Both the position numbers and the translations under genes were made by a program. Below, piece by piece: positions 1 to 6,324 of a stretch of 9,267 bases of DNA (positions within the stretch are counted from its first letter, which is position 1; each line of letters starts with the position of its first letter). This stretch comes from JAVVPL01 sp036655775 (GTDB taxonomy: Bacteria; Bacteroidota; Bacteroidia; Bacteroidales; P3). The stretch covers positions 1 to 9,267 of the forward strand of contig JAVVPL010000081.1 in assembly GCA_036655775.1 (NCBI GenBank), written 5' to 3'. The notes under the pieces are model-generated. The model did not search any database. It was given only the letters and a program-made list of their open reading frames with translations, and was not told where the DNA came from.

Positions 1-58
1 CACGAAAACCATGTTTGTTTATACGTTTTTTAACGGAGGGTTGAAATGTACGTTTCAT
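1..58 (-). CDS. rpmH: Ribosomal protein L34, N-terminal part (cut by window edge)
   Basis: Read leftward from the ATG at 58, the frame gives MKRTFQPSVKKRINKHGFR (19 residues) before the window ends. This matches the L34 start, whose usual pattern is MKRTFQPS, then a basic stretch, then NKHGFR. L34 is a small (about 45-53 residue) basic protein of the large ribosomal subunit that packs against 23S rRNA in the cytoplasm. The rest lies outside the window, so completeness cannot be judged. The usual N-R-K-R stretch after the serine reads V-K-K-R-I here, a mild variant. A well-matched promoter lies upstream at 149-180. The gene follows rnr in the same direction, so read-through is also possible. 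The identity is firm despite the short fragment. Confidence 0.9.
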   Translation of the reverse strand, partial: MKRTFQPSVKKRINKHGFR

Positions 59-148
59 CTTATTCTATATATTTTTACAATTTGATTTTATGGGATTTGC
101 CTAAGCTTCCCACTGTTTTTTAAGTATATTTTTCTCAAAATAGGACTG

Positions 149-180
149 CAAAGATACAAAAACTTTTCAACAATTCAAAA
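149..180 (-). promoter_or_regulatory. Bacteroidota-type promoter of rpmH
   Basis: On the minus strand a -33 element TTTTG (176-180) is followed after 19 bases by TATCTTTG (149-156), an exact match to the -7 consensus TAnnTTTG. It points at the rpmH ATG at 58. That leaves a leader of roughly 80-85 bases, A/T-rich and without a Shine-Dalgarno site. A weak inverted repeat (TGGGA 91-95 with TCCCA 108-112) lies in the leader; five pairs around a 12-base loop is too little to call a regulatory structure. Confidence 0.72.
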
Positions 181-211
181 CTAAAATGTTTAAAAGAAAA
201 AAATCTATGCC

Positions 212-2419
212 TTACTCCTCAAATCCAAAGTTTAATTGTTTTTTATTCATATCCACACTTTGTACCTTGATTTTAACTCTATCTCCTAATTTGTACGAAC
301 GTTTTGTGTTTTTGCCCACCACTCTATAATTATCTTCATCTAATTCATAAAAATCATCATGAAGTGTTTTTAGAGAAACCATACCTTCGCAATAATTATC
401 TTCTAAAGCAACAAATATGCCCCATTTGCTGATACCTGAAATAATGCCATAAAAATTTTGACCTATTTTGTCAGATAAAAATTCAGCTTGTTTATATTTG
501 ACCGATGCCCGTTCTGCTTCTGCGGCTTTGCGTTCCATTTTGGAACTATGATCACATTTTTCTTCATATTCGTCTTTATTGGCCGAAGCACCTCCTTCTG
601 CATAGCGCTCCAATAAACGATGTGCCATCAAATCGGGATACCTACGAATGGGAGAGGTAAAATGAGAATAAAAAGGAAACGAAAGTCCATAATGCCCAAT
701 ATTATCCGTAGAATAATAGGCTTTCGACATGGTGCGAATTGCAATGGTTTCTATCATGCTTTGCTCGCCTTTTCCTTGCACATCATCCAAGAGTTTATTA
801 AATGAATCTGCAAGGCGTACACGGCTTTTATTATTAATGCTATAACCCAATTTGGCCACAAATTGCATAAAAGTTTGTAGTTTTTCTTGATTGGGTTCGT
901 CGTGTACCCTATATATAAAAGTTTTAGCGGTTTTTTTACCCGCTTTATCGGCTTTGACTTTCCCTACCGATTCAGCTACTTTTTTGTTAGCTAAAAGCAT
1001 AAATTCTTCCACCAAATGATTGGCTTCCTTACTTTCTTTTATATATACTCCCAAAGGTTTTCCTTGTGGATCCAAACGGAAACGCACTTCTTGACTTTGA
1101 AAATTGATAGCGCCAGATTTAAAACGACGTTCTCGTAAAATGGCGGCCAATTTGTGTAAGGAAAGGATCGCATTCGTGGCCAACAAATCGTCGGCTTCGG
1201 GTTTGGGCTGCGTTTTCTTGGCTTTGCTGGTTTTGGGAGCAGAATTTACGTTTTTGGCTTGATCCTTAGTATCCTTATTTGGCAAAGTAGCTAAATAGGC
1301 ATCTATTTTTTCTTGCGCTTCTTCGTAAGCAAAGCGATTGTTGGAATGAATTAAGGTACGACCTATCCAAGTGTCCACCACCTGTGCGGAAGCATCCATT
1401 TCCAATACTACCGAAAAACAAAGTTTATCTTCATTGGGTCGTAAAGAACATAAATCATTGCAAAGTCGCTCGGGAAGCATCGCAATAGTTCTATCCACCA
1501 AATAAACCGAAGTGGCTCGATCGTAAGCCTCCTGGTCAATGGCCGAATCGGGTTTTACATAATACGATACATCCGCAATATGAATACCTACTTGACTATT
1601 TCCATTGGCCAATACTTGAAACGAGAGTGCATCATCAAAATCTTTTGCATCTGCAGGATCAATGGTACAGGTGTAGACTTCCCTAAAATCACGTCTTTCT
1701 TTACATTCTTTTGCAGGAATTTGTGCCGACATTTTCTGCGCTTCTTTTTGTGCGGCCTCGGGATAAAACAAAGGAAAATTATATTCGGCAAGTATCGATT
1801 GCATCTCCACATTATTGTCGCCAGGTCGACCCAAAACAAGAGTAACCTCTCCAATGGGATTATTGATATGTTCGGGCCAATCCACAATCTTTACCAATAC
1901 TTTATCCCCATTTTTGGCGGTTTTTAAGTCTTCTTTATTGATAAATATATCTACGGGTATATTATTGTTGTCGGGAATCAAAAAGGCAAACTTAGGCCCT
2001 ATTTCGATAATGCCTACAATTTGTTTTTTATCGCGTTCCAAAATTTCCACCACTTGCCCTTCCAAGCGTCGTCCCTGCCGGCTAGGAAACAAAAAGATTT
2101 TAACCAGATCTCCATGCAAAGCATGTTTTGTATTATTGGCGGAAATAAATACATCTTCCATTTCTTTATTATCGGGCAAAAGATAAGCTTTGCCTGTTTG
2201 CTTCATATCAATTCTACCTGTAAGATAGCTACGAGAAGCCGCTGGAATGGTATCGTATTTAGATTTTTTGTCCGAAGTCGCATGTCGCGATTTTGAATGT
2301 GCTTTATCGTGGGTTGAATTTTGCGATTTACCCGTATTTGATTTACTATTTTTGGCAGAAACCGCAGACTTGTTTTTAGACAATTTGGGCAAACCCAAAG
2401 ATTCTTGATTTTTTCTCAT
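212..2419 (-). CDS. rnr: Ribonuclease R (RNB-family 3'-5' exoribonuclease)
   Basis: A processive cytoplasmic exoribonuclease that degrades structured RNA from the 3' end. With the ATG at 2419 it has 735 residues. The order is a Lys/Ser/Asn-rich tail (1-58), two cold-shock OB domains (about 60-200), the RNB catalytic domain (about 245-605) and a C-terminal S1 domain (about 654-733). The metal-binding aspartates are in TIDPADAKDFDDA (D254, D260, D262, D263). The RNB signature FYSHFTSPIRRYPDLMAHRL is at 583-602. Two Lys-rich stretches (about 380-408 and 480-500) interrupt the RNB domain; the second resembles one I know from Bacteroidota homologues. The frame stays open upstream to a TTG at 2500, but those 27 codons do not look like RNase R. 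It is the last gene of the DUF5606-pyrK-pyrD-rnr run, 103 bases after pyrD; no good promoter is visible in that gap. Confidence 0.95.
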   Translation of the reverse strand: MRKNQESLGLPKLSKNKSAVSAKNSKSNTGKSQNSTHDKAHSKSRHATSDKKSKYDTIPAASRSYLTGRIDMKQTGKAYLLPDNKEMEDVFISANNTKHALHGDLVKIFLFPSRQGRRLEGQVVEILERDKKQIVGIIEIGPKFAFLIPDNNNIPVDIFINKEDLKTAKNGDKVLVKIVDWPEHINNPIGEVTLVLGRPGDNNVEMQSILAEYNFPLFYPEAAQKEAQKMSAQIPAKECKERRDFREVYTCTIDPADAKDFDDALSFQVLANGNSQVGIHIADVSYYVKPDSAIDQEAYDRATSVYLVDRTIAMLPERLCNDLCSLRPNEDKLCFSVVLEMDASAQVVDTWIGRTLIHSNNRFAYEEAQEKIDAYLATLPNKDTKDQAKNVNSAPKTSKAKKTQPKPEADDLLATNAILSLHKLAAILRERRFKSGAINFQSQEVRFRLDPQGKPLGVYIKESKEANHLVEEFMLLANKKVAESVGKVKADKAGKKTAKTFIYRVHDEPNQEKLQTFMQFVAKLGYSINNKSRVRLADSFNKLLDDVQGKGEQSMIETIAIRTMSKAYYSTDNIGHYGLSFPFYSHFTSPIRRYPDLMAHRLLERYAEGGASANKDEYEEKCDHSSKMERKAAEAERASVKYKQAEFLSDKIGQNFYGIISGISKWGIFVALEDNYCEGMVSLKTLHDDFYELDEDNYRVVGKNTKRSYKLGDRVKIKVQSVDMNKKQLNFGFEE

Positions 2420-2522
2420 ATTTTTGTGTTTTTGGTATTTTGTATAATACACAGTTAACAAAGCAATCGAGTAGGTTCCCAAATAGGTCCCCAAATACAA
2501 GAAACTGGCTTCAAACTGTATA

Positions 2523-3434
2523 TTAAATTTTTCCTATAATTTCATTGATATCTTTTACTCCCTGTTTTTCCATGTAGTCTTCGATACCTTCTATAATTTT
2601 AATTGTAATTTGCGGATCTATAAAATTGGCCGTTCCCACTTGTATGGCTGAAGCGCCCACTAGTAAAAATTCAATAGCATCTCTTGCATTCATAATACCG
2701 CCTATACCAATCACAGGAATTTGAACAGCTTTGGCCACTTGCCAAACCATACGTAAGGCAATAGGCTTGATAGCTGCACCCGAAAGTCCCCCTGTAATTG
2801 TAGAAAGTACTGGTTTTTGTTTATCTATATCCACCGCCATGCCCAATACTGTATTGATTAAAGAAACGGCATCGGCTCCAGCTTCTTCTACCGCACTTGC
2901 CATTTCAGCTATATTTGTTACATTAGGCGAAAGTTTTACTATCAGTGTTTGGTGGTACACTTTGCGAATGGCTCTCACCACTTCTTGTGCCGATTCTGGA
3001 CGTGTGCCAAAAGCCATACCTCCCTGTTTTACATTGGGACAAGAAATATTGAGTTCAATAGCTGGAATTGCTTTACATACATTGAGTTTGGCTGCTACTT
3101 GTGCATATTCTTCTATCGTTGATCCCGATACATTGACAATAATATGGGTTTTGAGATGTTGTATTCTAGGTAATACATGCTGTATAAATGAATCTACACC
3201 TTGATTTTGAAGACCCACCGCATTGAGCATACCCATAGGAGTTTCGGCCATACGTGGATAGGGATTACCCTCCCGTGCACTGCCTGTGGTACCTTTCACC
3301 ACAAAACCACCCAAACGTTCCAAATCTATAAAATCGGCATATTCTTCCCCATACCCAAAAGTACCCGAAGCTGTAAGAACAGGATTTTTGAGATCTAACT
3401 TATGTATTTTTGTATGTAAATTCATAGTATTCAT
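2523..3434 (-). CDS. pyrD: Dihydroorotate dehydrogenase B, catalytic subunit
   Basis: The FMN-containing subunit that oxidises dihydroorotate to orotate, the fourth step of UMP synthesis, in the cytoplasm. Its 303 residues are normal for class 1B and form one TIM barrel. Visible motifs are TASGTFGYGEEY (21-32), VVKGTT with the FMN-contacting lysine K48, NAVGLQNQG (71-79) and ELNISCPNVKQGG with C132. A cysteine as the active base, not serine, marks class 1. GGLSGAAIKP (215-224) and IGIGGIMNARDAIEFLLVGA (242-261) form the phosphate-binding end. Adjacent pyrK confirms type B, which passes electrons to NAD+. Two ATGs, at 3434 and 3425, are possible starts. The first lies 12 bases after the pyrK stop, so the two genes are surely co-transcribed. 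Confidence 0.96.
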   Translation of the reverse strand: MNTMNLHTKIHKLDLKNPVLTASGTFGYGEEYADFIDLERLGGFVVKGTTGSAREGNPYPRMAETPMGMLNAVGLQNQGVDSFIQHVLPRIQHLKTHIIVNVSGSTIEEYAQVAAKLNVCKAIPAIELNISCPNVKQGGMAFGTRPESAQEVVRAIRKVYHQTLIVKLSPNVTNIAEMASAVEEAGADAVSLINTVLGMAVDIDKQKPVLSTITGGLSGAAIKPIALRMVWQVAKAVQIPVIGIGGIMNARDAIEFLLVGASAIQVGTANFIDPQITIKIIEGIEDYMEKQGVKDINEIIGKI

Positions 3435-3446
3435 TTTTAAATCCTA

Positions 3447-4259
3447 TTAGATAAAATCTTTTAAATCTTGGTAATCAAAAACAGGTCCTTCGGTACATAC
3501 ACAACGATGCCCGTTTTGAGTAGGAGTTACACAGCATAAACAAGCGCCAATACCACAAGCCATCGTATTTTCTAAAGACACTTGACAGGCTATTTGATGT
3601 TCTTGCGCATACCGAGCCACTGCTTGCATCATGGGAATAGGGCCACAGGTATAAATATGTGTAAACGTTTCTTTTTGCAAGAGAGAATGTTCGGTTATAC
3701 GTCCTTTTTCACCCATGGATCCATCTTCCGTACTCAAATCCAATTTTGCATATTTGATAAATTCATGCACACGTAAAATTTGACTTTTGGTACGACCTCC
3801 CATCAGCATAAAAGGCGTATTATTTTGTGCATGTAATACTTTGGCCAAATACAACAAAGGCGCAATACCACAACCTCCGCCAATTAAAAGTATTTTTGCT
3901 TCCGCAATTGGATTCACCTTTGTGGCTCCTTCTCCCCTATAACTTGGCAATCGAAACCCTTTTCCCAAAGGGTAAATTATATTGACTTTTTCCCCTGCAT
4001 GATATTCGGATAAAACGCGTGTGCCTTCTCCTATTTTTTGTATCAAAAGTGAAATGACATGTTCATCTTCCACATCATGAATAGAGATAGGGATTCTAAG
4101 ATACGTATATGCCGAAGCGTTTATTTTTACTTGTGCAAATTGTCCTGGATAAATAGGAGGTAAGATCTCTTTTGAAAACAAGCGTAAACAAAAAAAATCG
4201 GGAGAAAGCGAGAGATTGTCGATAACAACAAAATCTTGCGTGTATTTAGTCGTTTGCAT
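3447..4259 (-). CDS. pyrK: Dihydroorotate dehydrogenase B, electron-transfer subunit
   Basis: The FAD and [2Fe-2S] subunit that carries electrons from PyrD to NAD+. It has 270 residues from the ATG at 4259; a TTG two codons earlier (4265) is less likely. The ferredoxin-reductase fold is visible: a flavin-binding barrel with the RIPIS motif (R55-S59), a nucleotide-binding part beginning LLIGGGCGIAPLLYLAK (124-140), and a C-terminal iron-sulfur segment. The cluster ligands are C235, C240 and C243 (C-x4-C-x2-C) plus C255 before EGPVF. C242 and C253 are extra cysteines nearby. All functional residues seem intact. It begins 19 bases after the DUF5606 gene stop and ends 12 bases before pyrD, a tight operon arrangement. 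Confidence 0.95.
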   Translation of the reverse strand: MQTTKYTQDFVVIDNLSLSPDFFCLRLFSKEILPPIYPGQFAQVKINASAYTYLRIPISIHDVEDEHVISLLIQKIGEGTRVLSEYHAGEKVNIIYPLGKGFRLPSYRGEGATKVNPIAEAKILLIGGGCGIAPLLYLAKVLHAQNNTPFMLMGGRTKSQILRVHEFIKYAKLDLSTEDGSMGEKGRITEHSLLQKETFTHIYTCGPIPMMQAVARYAQEHQIACQVSLENTMACGIGACLCCVTPTQNGHRCVCTEGPVFDYQDLKDFI

Positions 4260-4278
4260 AAGCAATTATTTAATGACT

Positions 4279-4743
4279 TTAGTTTTGTTTCTCACTATCT
4301 TCAGTGGCTGCAGCTTCTTTATTTTCTGCTTCTTCTAATGCTTTTTCACGAGGGGAAAGTTCGGTATCCAACATCGCATTAGCAAGTAGAAGATTATACC
4401 ATTGGTATACTTTTTTTATATTTGAAATATACACTCGTTCTTGATCATAATTAGGTAAAATTTCTAAAAAATATTCCTTCAACTTAGCCTCTGGCTCTGT
4501 AGGGGAGATACAAACTTTACCCTCTTCTTTATTAAAAATATCACGAAATAATTTAATTAGAGGATATTCTTCTTCGTACGTATAAATAGCTATTTCTTCC
4601 AACGAACTTACTTTATCAAGACTAAAAACAGGCAGCCGTTTTTTGTCAATAAGTGATTCTACTAAGGCATTTGTCTTTGATCGACTGATCAATTTGTACA
4701 ATCCTGGTTTACCAGGGATAGCAAAGATAAGGGAAAGATCCAT
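4279..4743 (-). CDS. DUF5606 family protein, function unknown
   Basis: A 154-residue protein starting MDLSLIFAIPGKPGLYKLIS, which I recognise as the DUF5606 N-terminal pattern found across Bacteroidota. The conserved core (about 1-75) continues with LVESL, LPVF, and KVSSLEEIAIYT. A mostly helical region follows (about 85-125), then a Glu/Lys/Ala-rich acidic tail (131-154) that is probably disordered. There is no signal peptide, membrane segment or catalytic motif, so it is likely cytoplasmic. I chose the ATG at 4743 because family members begin at MDLS. The open frame extends 14 codons further, but that would run across the predicted transcription start. It leads the operon with pyrK, pyrD and rnr. 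The linkage alone does not show a role in pyrimidine synthesis. Confidence 0.85.
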   Translation of the reverse strand: MDLSLIFAIPGKPGLYKLISRSKTNALVESLIDKKRLPVFSLDKVSSLEEIAIYTYEEEYPLIKLFRDIFNKEEGKVCISPTEPEAKLKEYFLEILPNYDQERVYISNIKKVYQWYNLLLANAMLDTELSPREKALEEAENKEAAATEDSEKQN

Positions 4744-4762
4744 AATAAGTATTAGATTTAAA

Positions 4763-4814
4763 TATTGTAATATTGTAAAGCACAAATGTACAAAAAACTT
4801 CGAGCATTACAATA
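4763..4814. repeat. TATTGTAA repeats flanking the operon promoter
   Basis: Two head-to-tail copies of TATTGTAA lie at 4763-4770 and 4771-4778. An exact inverted copy, TTACAATA, lies at 4807-4814. The inverted copy covers the -33 element and the tandem pair covers the expected start site, an arrangement seen for repressor sites. A near copy, TATTGTAC (4862-4869), touches the -7 element of the rightward kinase gene. In such AT-rich DNA chance is a serious alternative. Confidence 0.35.
4783..4812 (-). promoter_or_regulatory. Bacteroidota-type promoter of the DUF5606-pyrK-pyrD-rnr operon
   Basis: On the minus strand TTG (4810-4812) is separated by exactly 19 bases from TACATTTG (4783-4790), an exact fit to TTG-N19-TAnnTTTG. 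The expected transcript start is near 4776, giving a leader of about 33 bases before the ATG at 4743. The next gene starts are too close together for separate promoters until the 103-base gap before rnr, so this probably drives all four genes. Confidence 0.7.
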
Positions 4815-4866
4815 AAAAAATAGTGTAATTTCAAAGTTCTTTTATAAACTTTTAAAAGATTTATTG

Positions 4867-4874
4867 TACCTTTG
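4867..4874 (+). promoter_or_regulatory. Promoter -7 element of the kinase gene
   Basis: TACCTTTG matches TAnnTTTG exactly and lies 35 bases before the ATG at 4910, in a plain A/T-rich leader. No TTG is present 17-21 bases upstream, so the -33 half is weak. It is divergent from the operon promoter at 4783-4812, with about 55 bases between the two cores. Confidence 0.55.
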
Positions 4875-4909
4875 TAAAAATATATCTCTCACATCCAAAA
4901 CATTAATAT

Positions 4910-5461
4910 ATGCAAACCATCAGTATAGCCGGTGATTTAGGTAGTGGCAAAAGTAGCGTTGCTAAACGCATTTGTGAAAAACTACCTTTTGAATATTTTT
5001 CCACGGGTATGTTACAACGTAAATTAGCTGCTGAAAAAGGAATGAATACCTTAGAATTAAATTATTTTTCAGAAACCACGAATGATGTAGATAATTATAT
5101 TGATGCCTATCTAAAAAATATAGATAAAAGCAGTGGAGATTATGTACTCGATTCTCGTTTGGCTTGGTTTTTTGTCAAACGTTCCTTCAAAGTATATTTG
5201 AGTGTTAAACCCGAAATTGCAGCACAAAGGGTTCTTTCCGATATCCAAAGAATAAATGAACCTGAAGCAAACGATTTAGAAAGTCGTATTCAGACTTTAT
5301 TAGAAAGACAAGAAGTGGAAAATAGACGATTCAAAAAATTATATAATATCGATTGCCGAGATTTTTCTAATTATAATCTCGTTCTTGACACCTCCGATTT
5401 AACAATCGATCAAACCGTCGATTTAATCATTGCAGCAATCGATCCCAAAGGAGCTAACTAA
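4910..5461 (+). CDS. Cytidylate kinase-like P-loop kinase
   Basis: A 183-residue nucleoside-monophosphate-kinase-fold protein. Walker A is near the N terminus (GDLGSGKSS, 8-16, with K14 and S15 contacting phosphate). FEYFSTGMLQRKLAAEKGM (27-45) corresponds to the nucleotide-monophosphate-binding helix region. LDSRLAWF (80-87) matches the conserved D-x-R segment, followed by the strand VYLSV (95-99). The LID-type region is rich in arginine (R107, R114, R126, R133, R139, R140) and ends RRFKKLYNID, a pattern typical of the short cytidylate-kinase-like family. The likely reaction is ATP-dependent phosphorylation of CMP or dCMP, but specificity cannot be read from the sequence. It is shorter than classical Cmk (about 225 residues), so it may be a second enzyme beside a canonical one. 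It appears to be a single-gene unit; no terminator hairpin follows the stop. Confidence 0.8.
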   Translation: MQTISIAGDLGSGKSSVAKRICEKLPFEYFSTGMLQRKLAAEKGMNTLELNYFSETTNDVDNYIDAYLKNIDKSSGDYVLDSRLAWFFVKRSFKVYLSVKPEIAAQRVLSDIQRINEPEANDLESRIQTLLERQEVENRRFKKLYNIDCRDFSNYNLVLDTSDLTIDQTVDLIIAAIDPKGAN

Positions 5462-5463
5462 AC

Positions 5464-5825
5464 TTGTGCATAAGTCGGTCATAAGTTGTTCATAAAACTT
5501 ATTGCTTTGTTCATATCTATTTTAAATTAAACTTATCCTTTTTTATGAACAAAAAAATGTGTCTATGAACAAAAAAATGTGTGTTATATTTTGATTATTT
5601 TCAATTTTCAATTTTTGAAATACATTCTATTTAAAAATATCTATTTATTTACTTTTAAAATCTTTAGCTGTTTTTATTTTTTAGTAAAACAAGTCTAAAT
5701 AATCTATATCCATTTATACAAATTTATTTTTATTTTTTATCACCCTATTCACAGGCTTATATACGCATGCGTTTTCATTTTTTATTTAATTTTTAAAATA
5801 TATAGTATATAATGAATGTTCATAA
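5464..5825. other. Candidate replication origin or DnaA-box-like cluster
   Basis: This covers most of the 408-base gene-free stretch between the kinase gene and rpiB. Related 11-mers of the form TTGTNCATAA begin at 5464, 5475 (degenerate), 5486 and 5507, spacings of 11, 11 and 21 bases, so they lie on one face of the helix. Inverted relatives are at 5543 and 5563. Read as DnaA boxes (TTATNCACA), the one at 5465-5473 is exact on the minus strand. TTATGAACA, one mismatch away, occurs at 5487-5495(-), 5543-5551(+) and 5817-5825(-). CTATTCACA (5745-5753, +) also has one mismatch. An A/T tract (about 5583-5740) could act as an unwinding element. A GC-rich 10-base palindrome, ACGCATGCGT, sits at 5763-5772. 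No gene or stable RNA fold is visible. The alternative is a cluster of regulator sites for rpiB. Confidence 0.4.
5544..5582 (+). repeat. Two tandem copies of a 19-base repeat, period 20
   Basis: TATGAACAAAAAAATGTGT occurs exactly at 5544-5562 and again at 5564-5582, with one base (C) between. The first ten bases of each copy are the reverse complement of TTTGTTCATA at 5506-5515, so the pair forms inverted repeats with the upstream box cluster. Confidence 0.9.
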
Positions 5826-5837
5826 CTTCAAATTTTG

Positions 5838-5845
5838 TATCTTTG
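5838..5845 (+). promoter_or_regulatory. Promoter -7 element of rpiB-lutB
   Basis: TATCTTTG is an exact TAnnTTTG match, 24 bases before the rpiB ATG at 5870. No TTG is correctly spaced upstream. The place of the -33 element is instead taken by TGTTCATAA (5817-5825), the same motif repeated in the cluster upstream. A protein bound there could activate or block this promoter. Confidence 0.6.
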
Positions 5846-5869
5846 TAGCTTATAAAAACAATTTTAATT

Positions 5870-6313
5870 ATGTTTACAAAAGAAATAAGTATAGCAATTG
5901 GTGCTGATCATGGAGGATACACTTTAAAACAATTTCTAATTTATAATTTACAAGAAGCGGGATATACGCTTAAAGATTATGGTACAGATAGTGAAAAAAG
6001 TGTAGATTATCCAGATATAGCACATCCTTTGGCTAAAGATATATCTACTGGAAAAATGAAAGTAGGTATTTTAATTTGTGGTACAGGGAATGGTATTTCT
6101 ATGACTGCAAATAAGTATAAAAATGTACGTGCAGCACTTTGTTGGAGAACCGAAATTGCTGAATTGGCACGTTTACACAATGATGCTAATATTATAGCAC
6201 TTCCAGGAAGATTTATTGATTTTGAAATTGCACTTGAGATGGTAAAATTATTTCTCAATACTTCTTTTGAAGGAGGACGGCATTTGAAAAGAATAGAAAA
6301 AATAAATATATAA
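5870..6313 (+). CDS. rpiB: Ribose-5-phosphate isomerase B
   Basis: Interconverts ribulose 5-phosphate and ribose 5-phosphate in the non-oxidative pentose phosphate pathway, in the cytoplasm. Its 147 residues are the normal RpiB/LacAB length. Signature residues are IGADHGGYTLK (10-20), DYGTDS (36-41), VDYPDIA (45-51), the catalytic cysteine C70 within ICGTGNGISMTANK (69-82), H103 in ARLHNDANI (100-108), and the phosphate-binding GGRH..R segment at 135-141. Nothing essential is missing. The ATG at 5870 follows its own -7 element and an A/T leader. The downstream LutB-like gene begins 11 bases after the stop, so the two are probably one transcript; the metabolic link between them is not obvious. 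Confidence 0.95.
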   Translation: MFTKEISIAIGADHGGYTLKQFLIYNLQEAGYTLKDYGTDSEKSVDYPDIAHPLAKDISTGKMKVGILICGTGNGISMTANKYKNVRAALCWRTEIAELARLHNDANIIALPGRFIDFEIALEMVKLFLNTSFEGGRHLKRIEKINI

Positions 6314-6324
6314 GATTTGTGAAA

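Noticed and set aside
91..112. Possible L34 autoregulatory leader hairpin
   Set aside because: Only five pairs around a 12-base loop; too weak to support a regulatory RNA.
1580..1927. Open frame of about 115 codons antisense to rnr, and other antisense frames at 620-805, 1815-2296, 2731-3398 and 3582-3776
   Set aside because: These mirror well-conserved coding genes on the other strand, give low-complexity or Cys/Phe-rich translations, and have no promoter or recognisable domain.
2420..2500. N-terminal extension of RNase R from a TTG at 2500
   Set aside because: The 27 extra residues are hydrophobic and aromatic, unlike the basic tail that follows, and need a rare start codon. An ATG at 2419 with an A-rich leader is available.
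4744..4785. Fourteen extra codons at the start of the DUF5606 gene
   Set aside because: Family members begin at MDLS, and the extension would overlap the predicted -7 element and transcript start.
5545..5594. Two overlapping micro-ORFs (7 and 9 codons, each beginning MNKKMC) in the tandem repeat
   Set aside because: They arise automatically from the repeat, have no promoter match, and are too short to distinguish from chance. The DNA-motif reading explains the repeat better.
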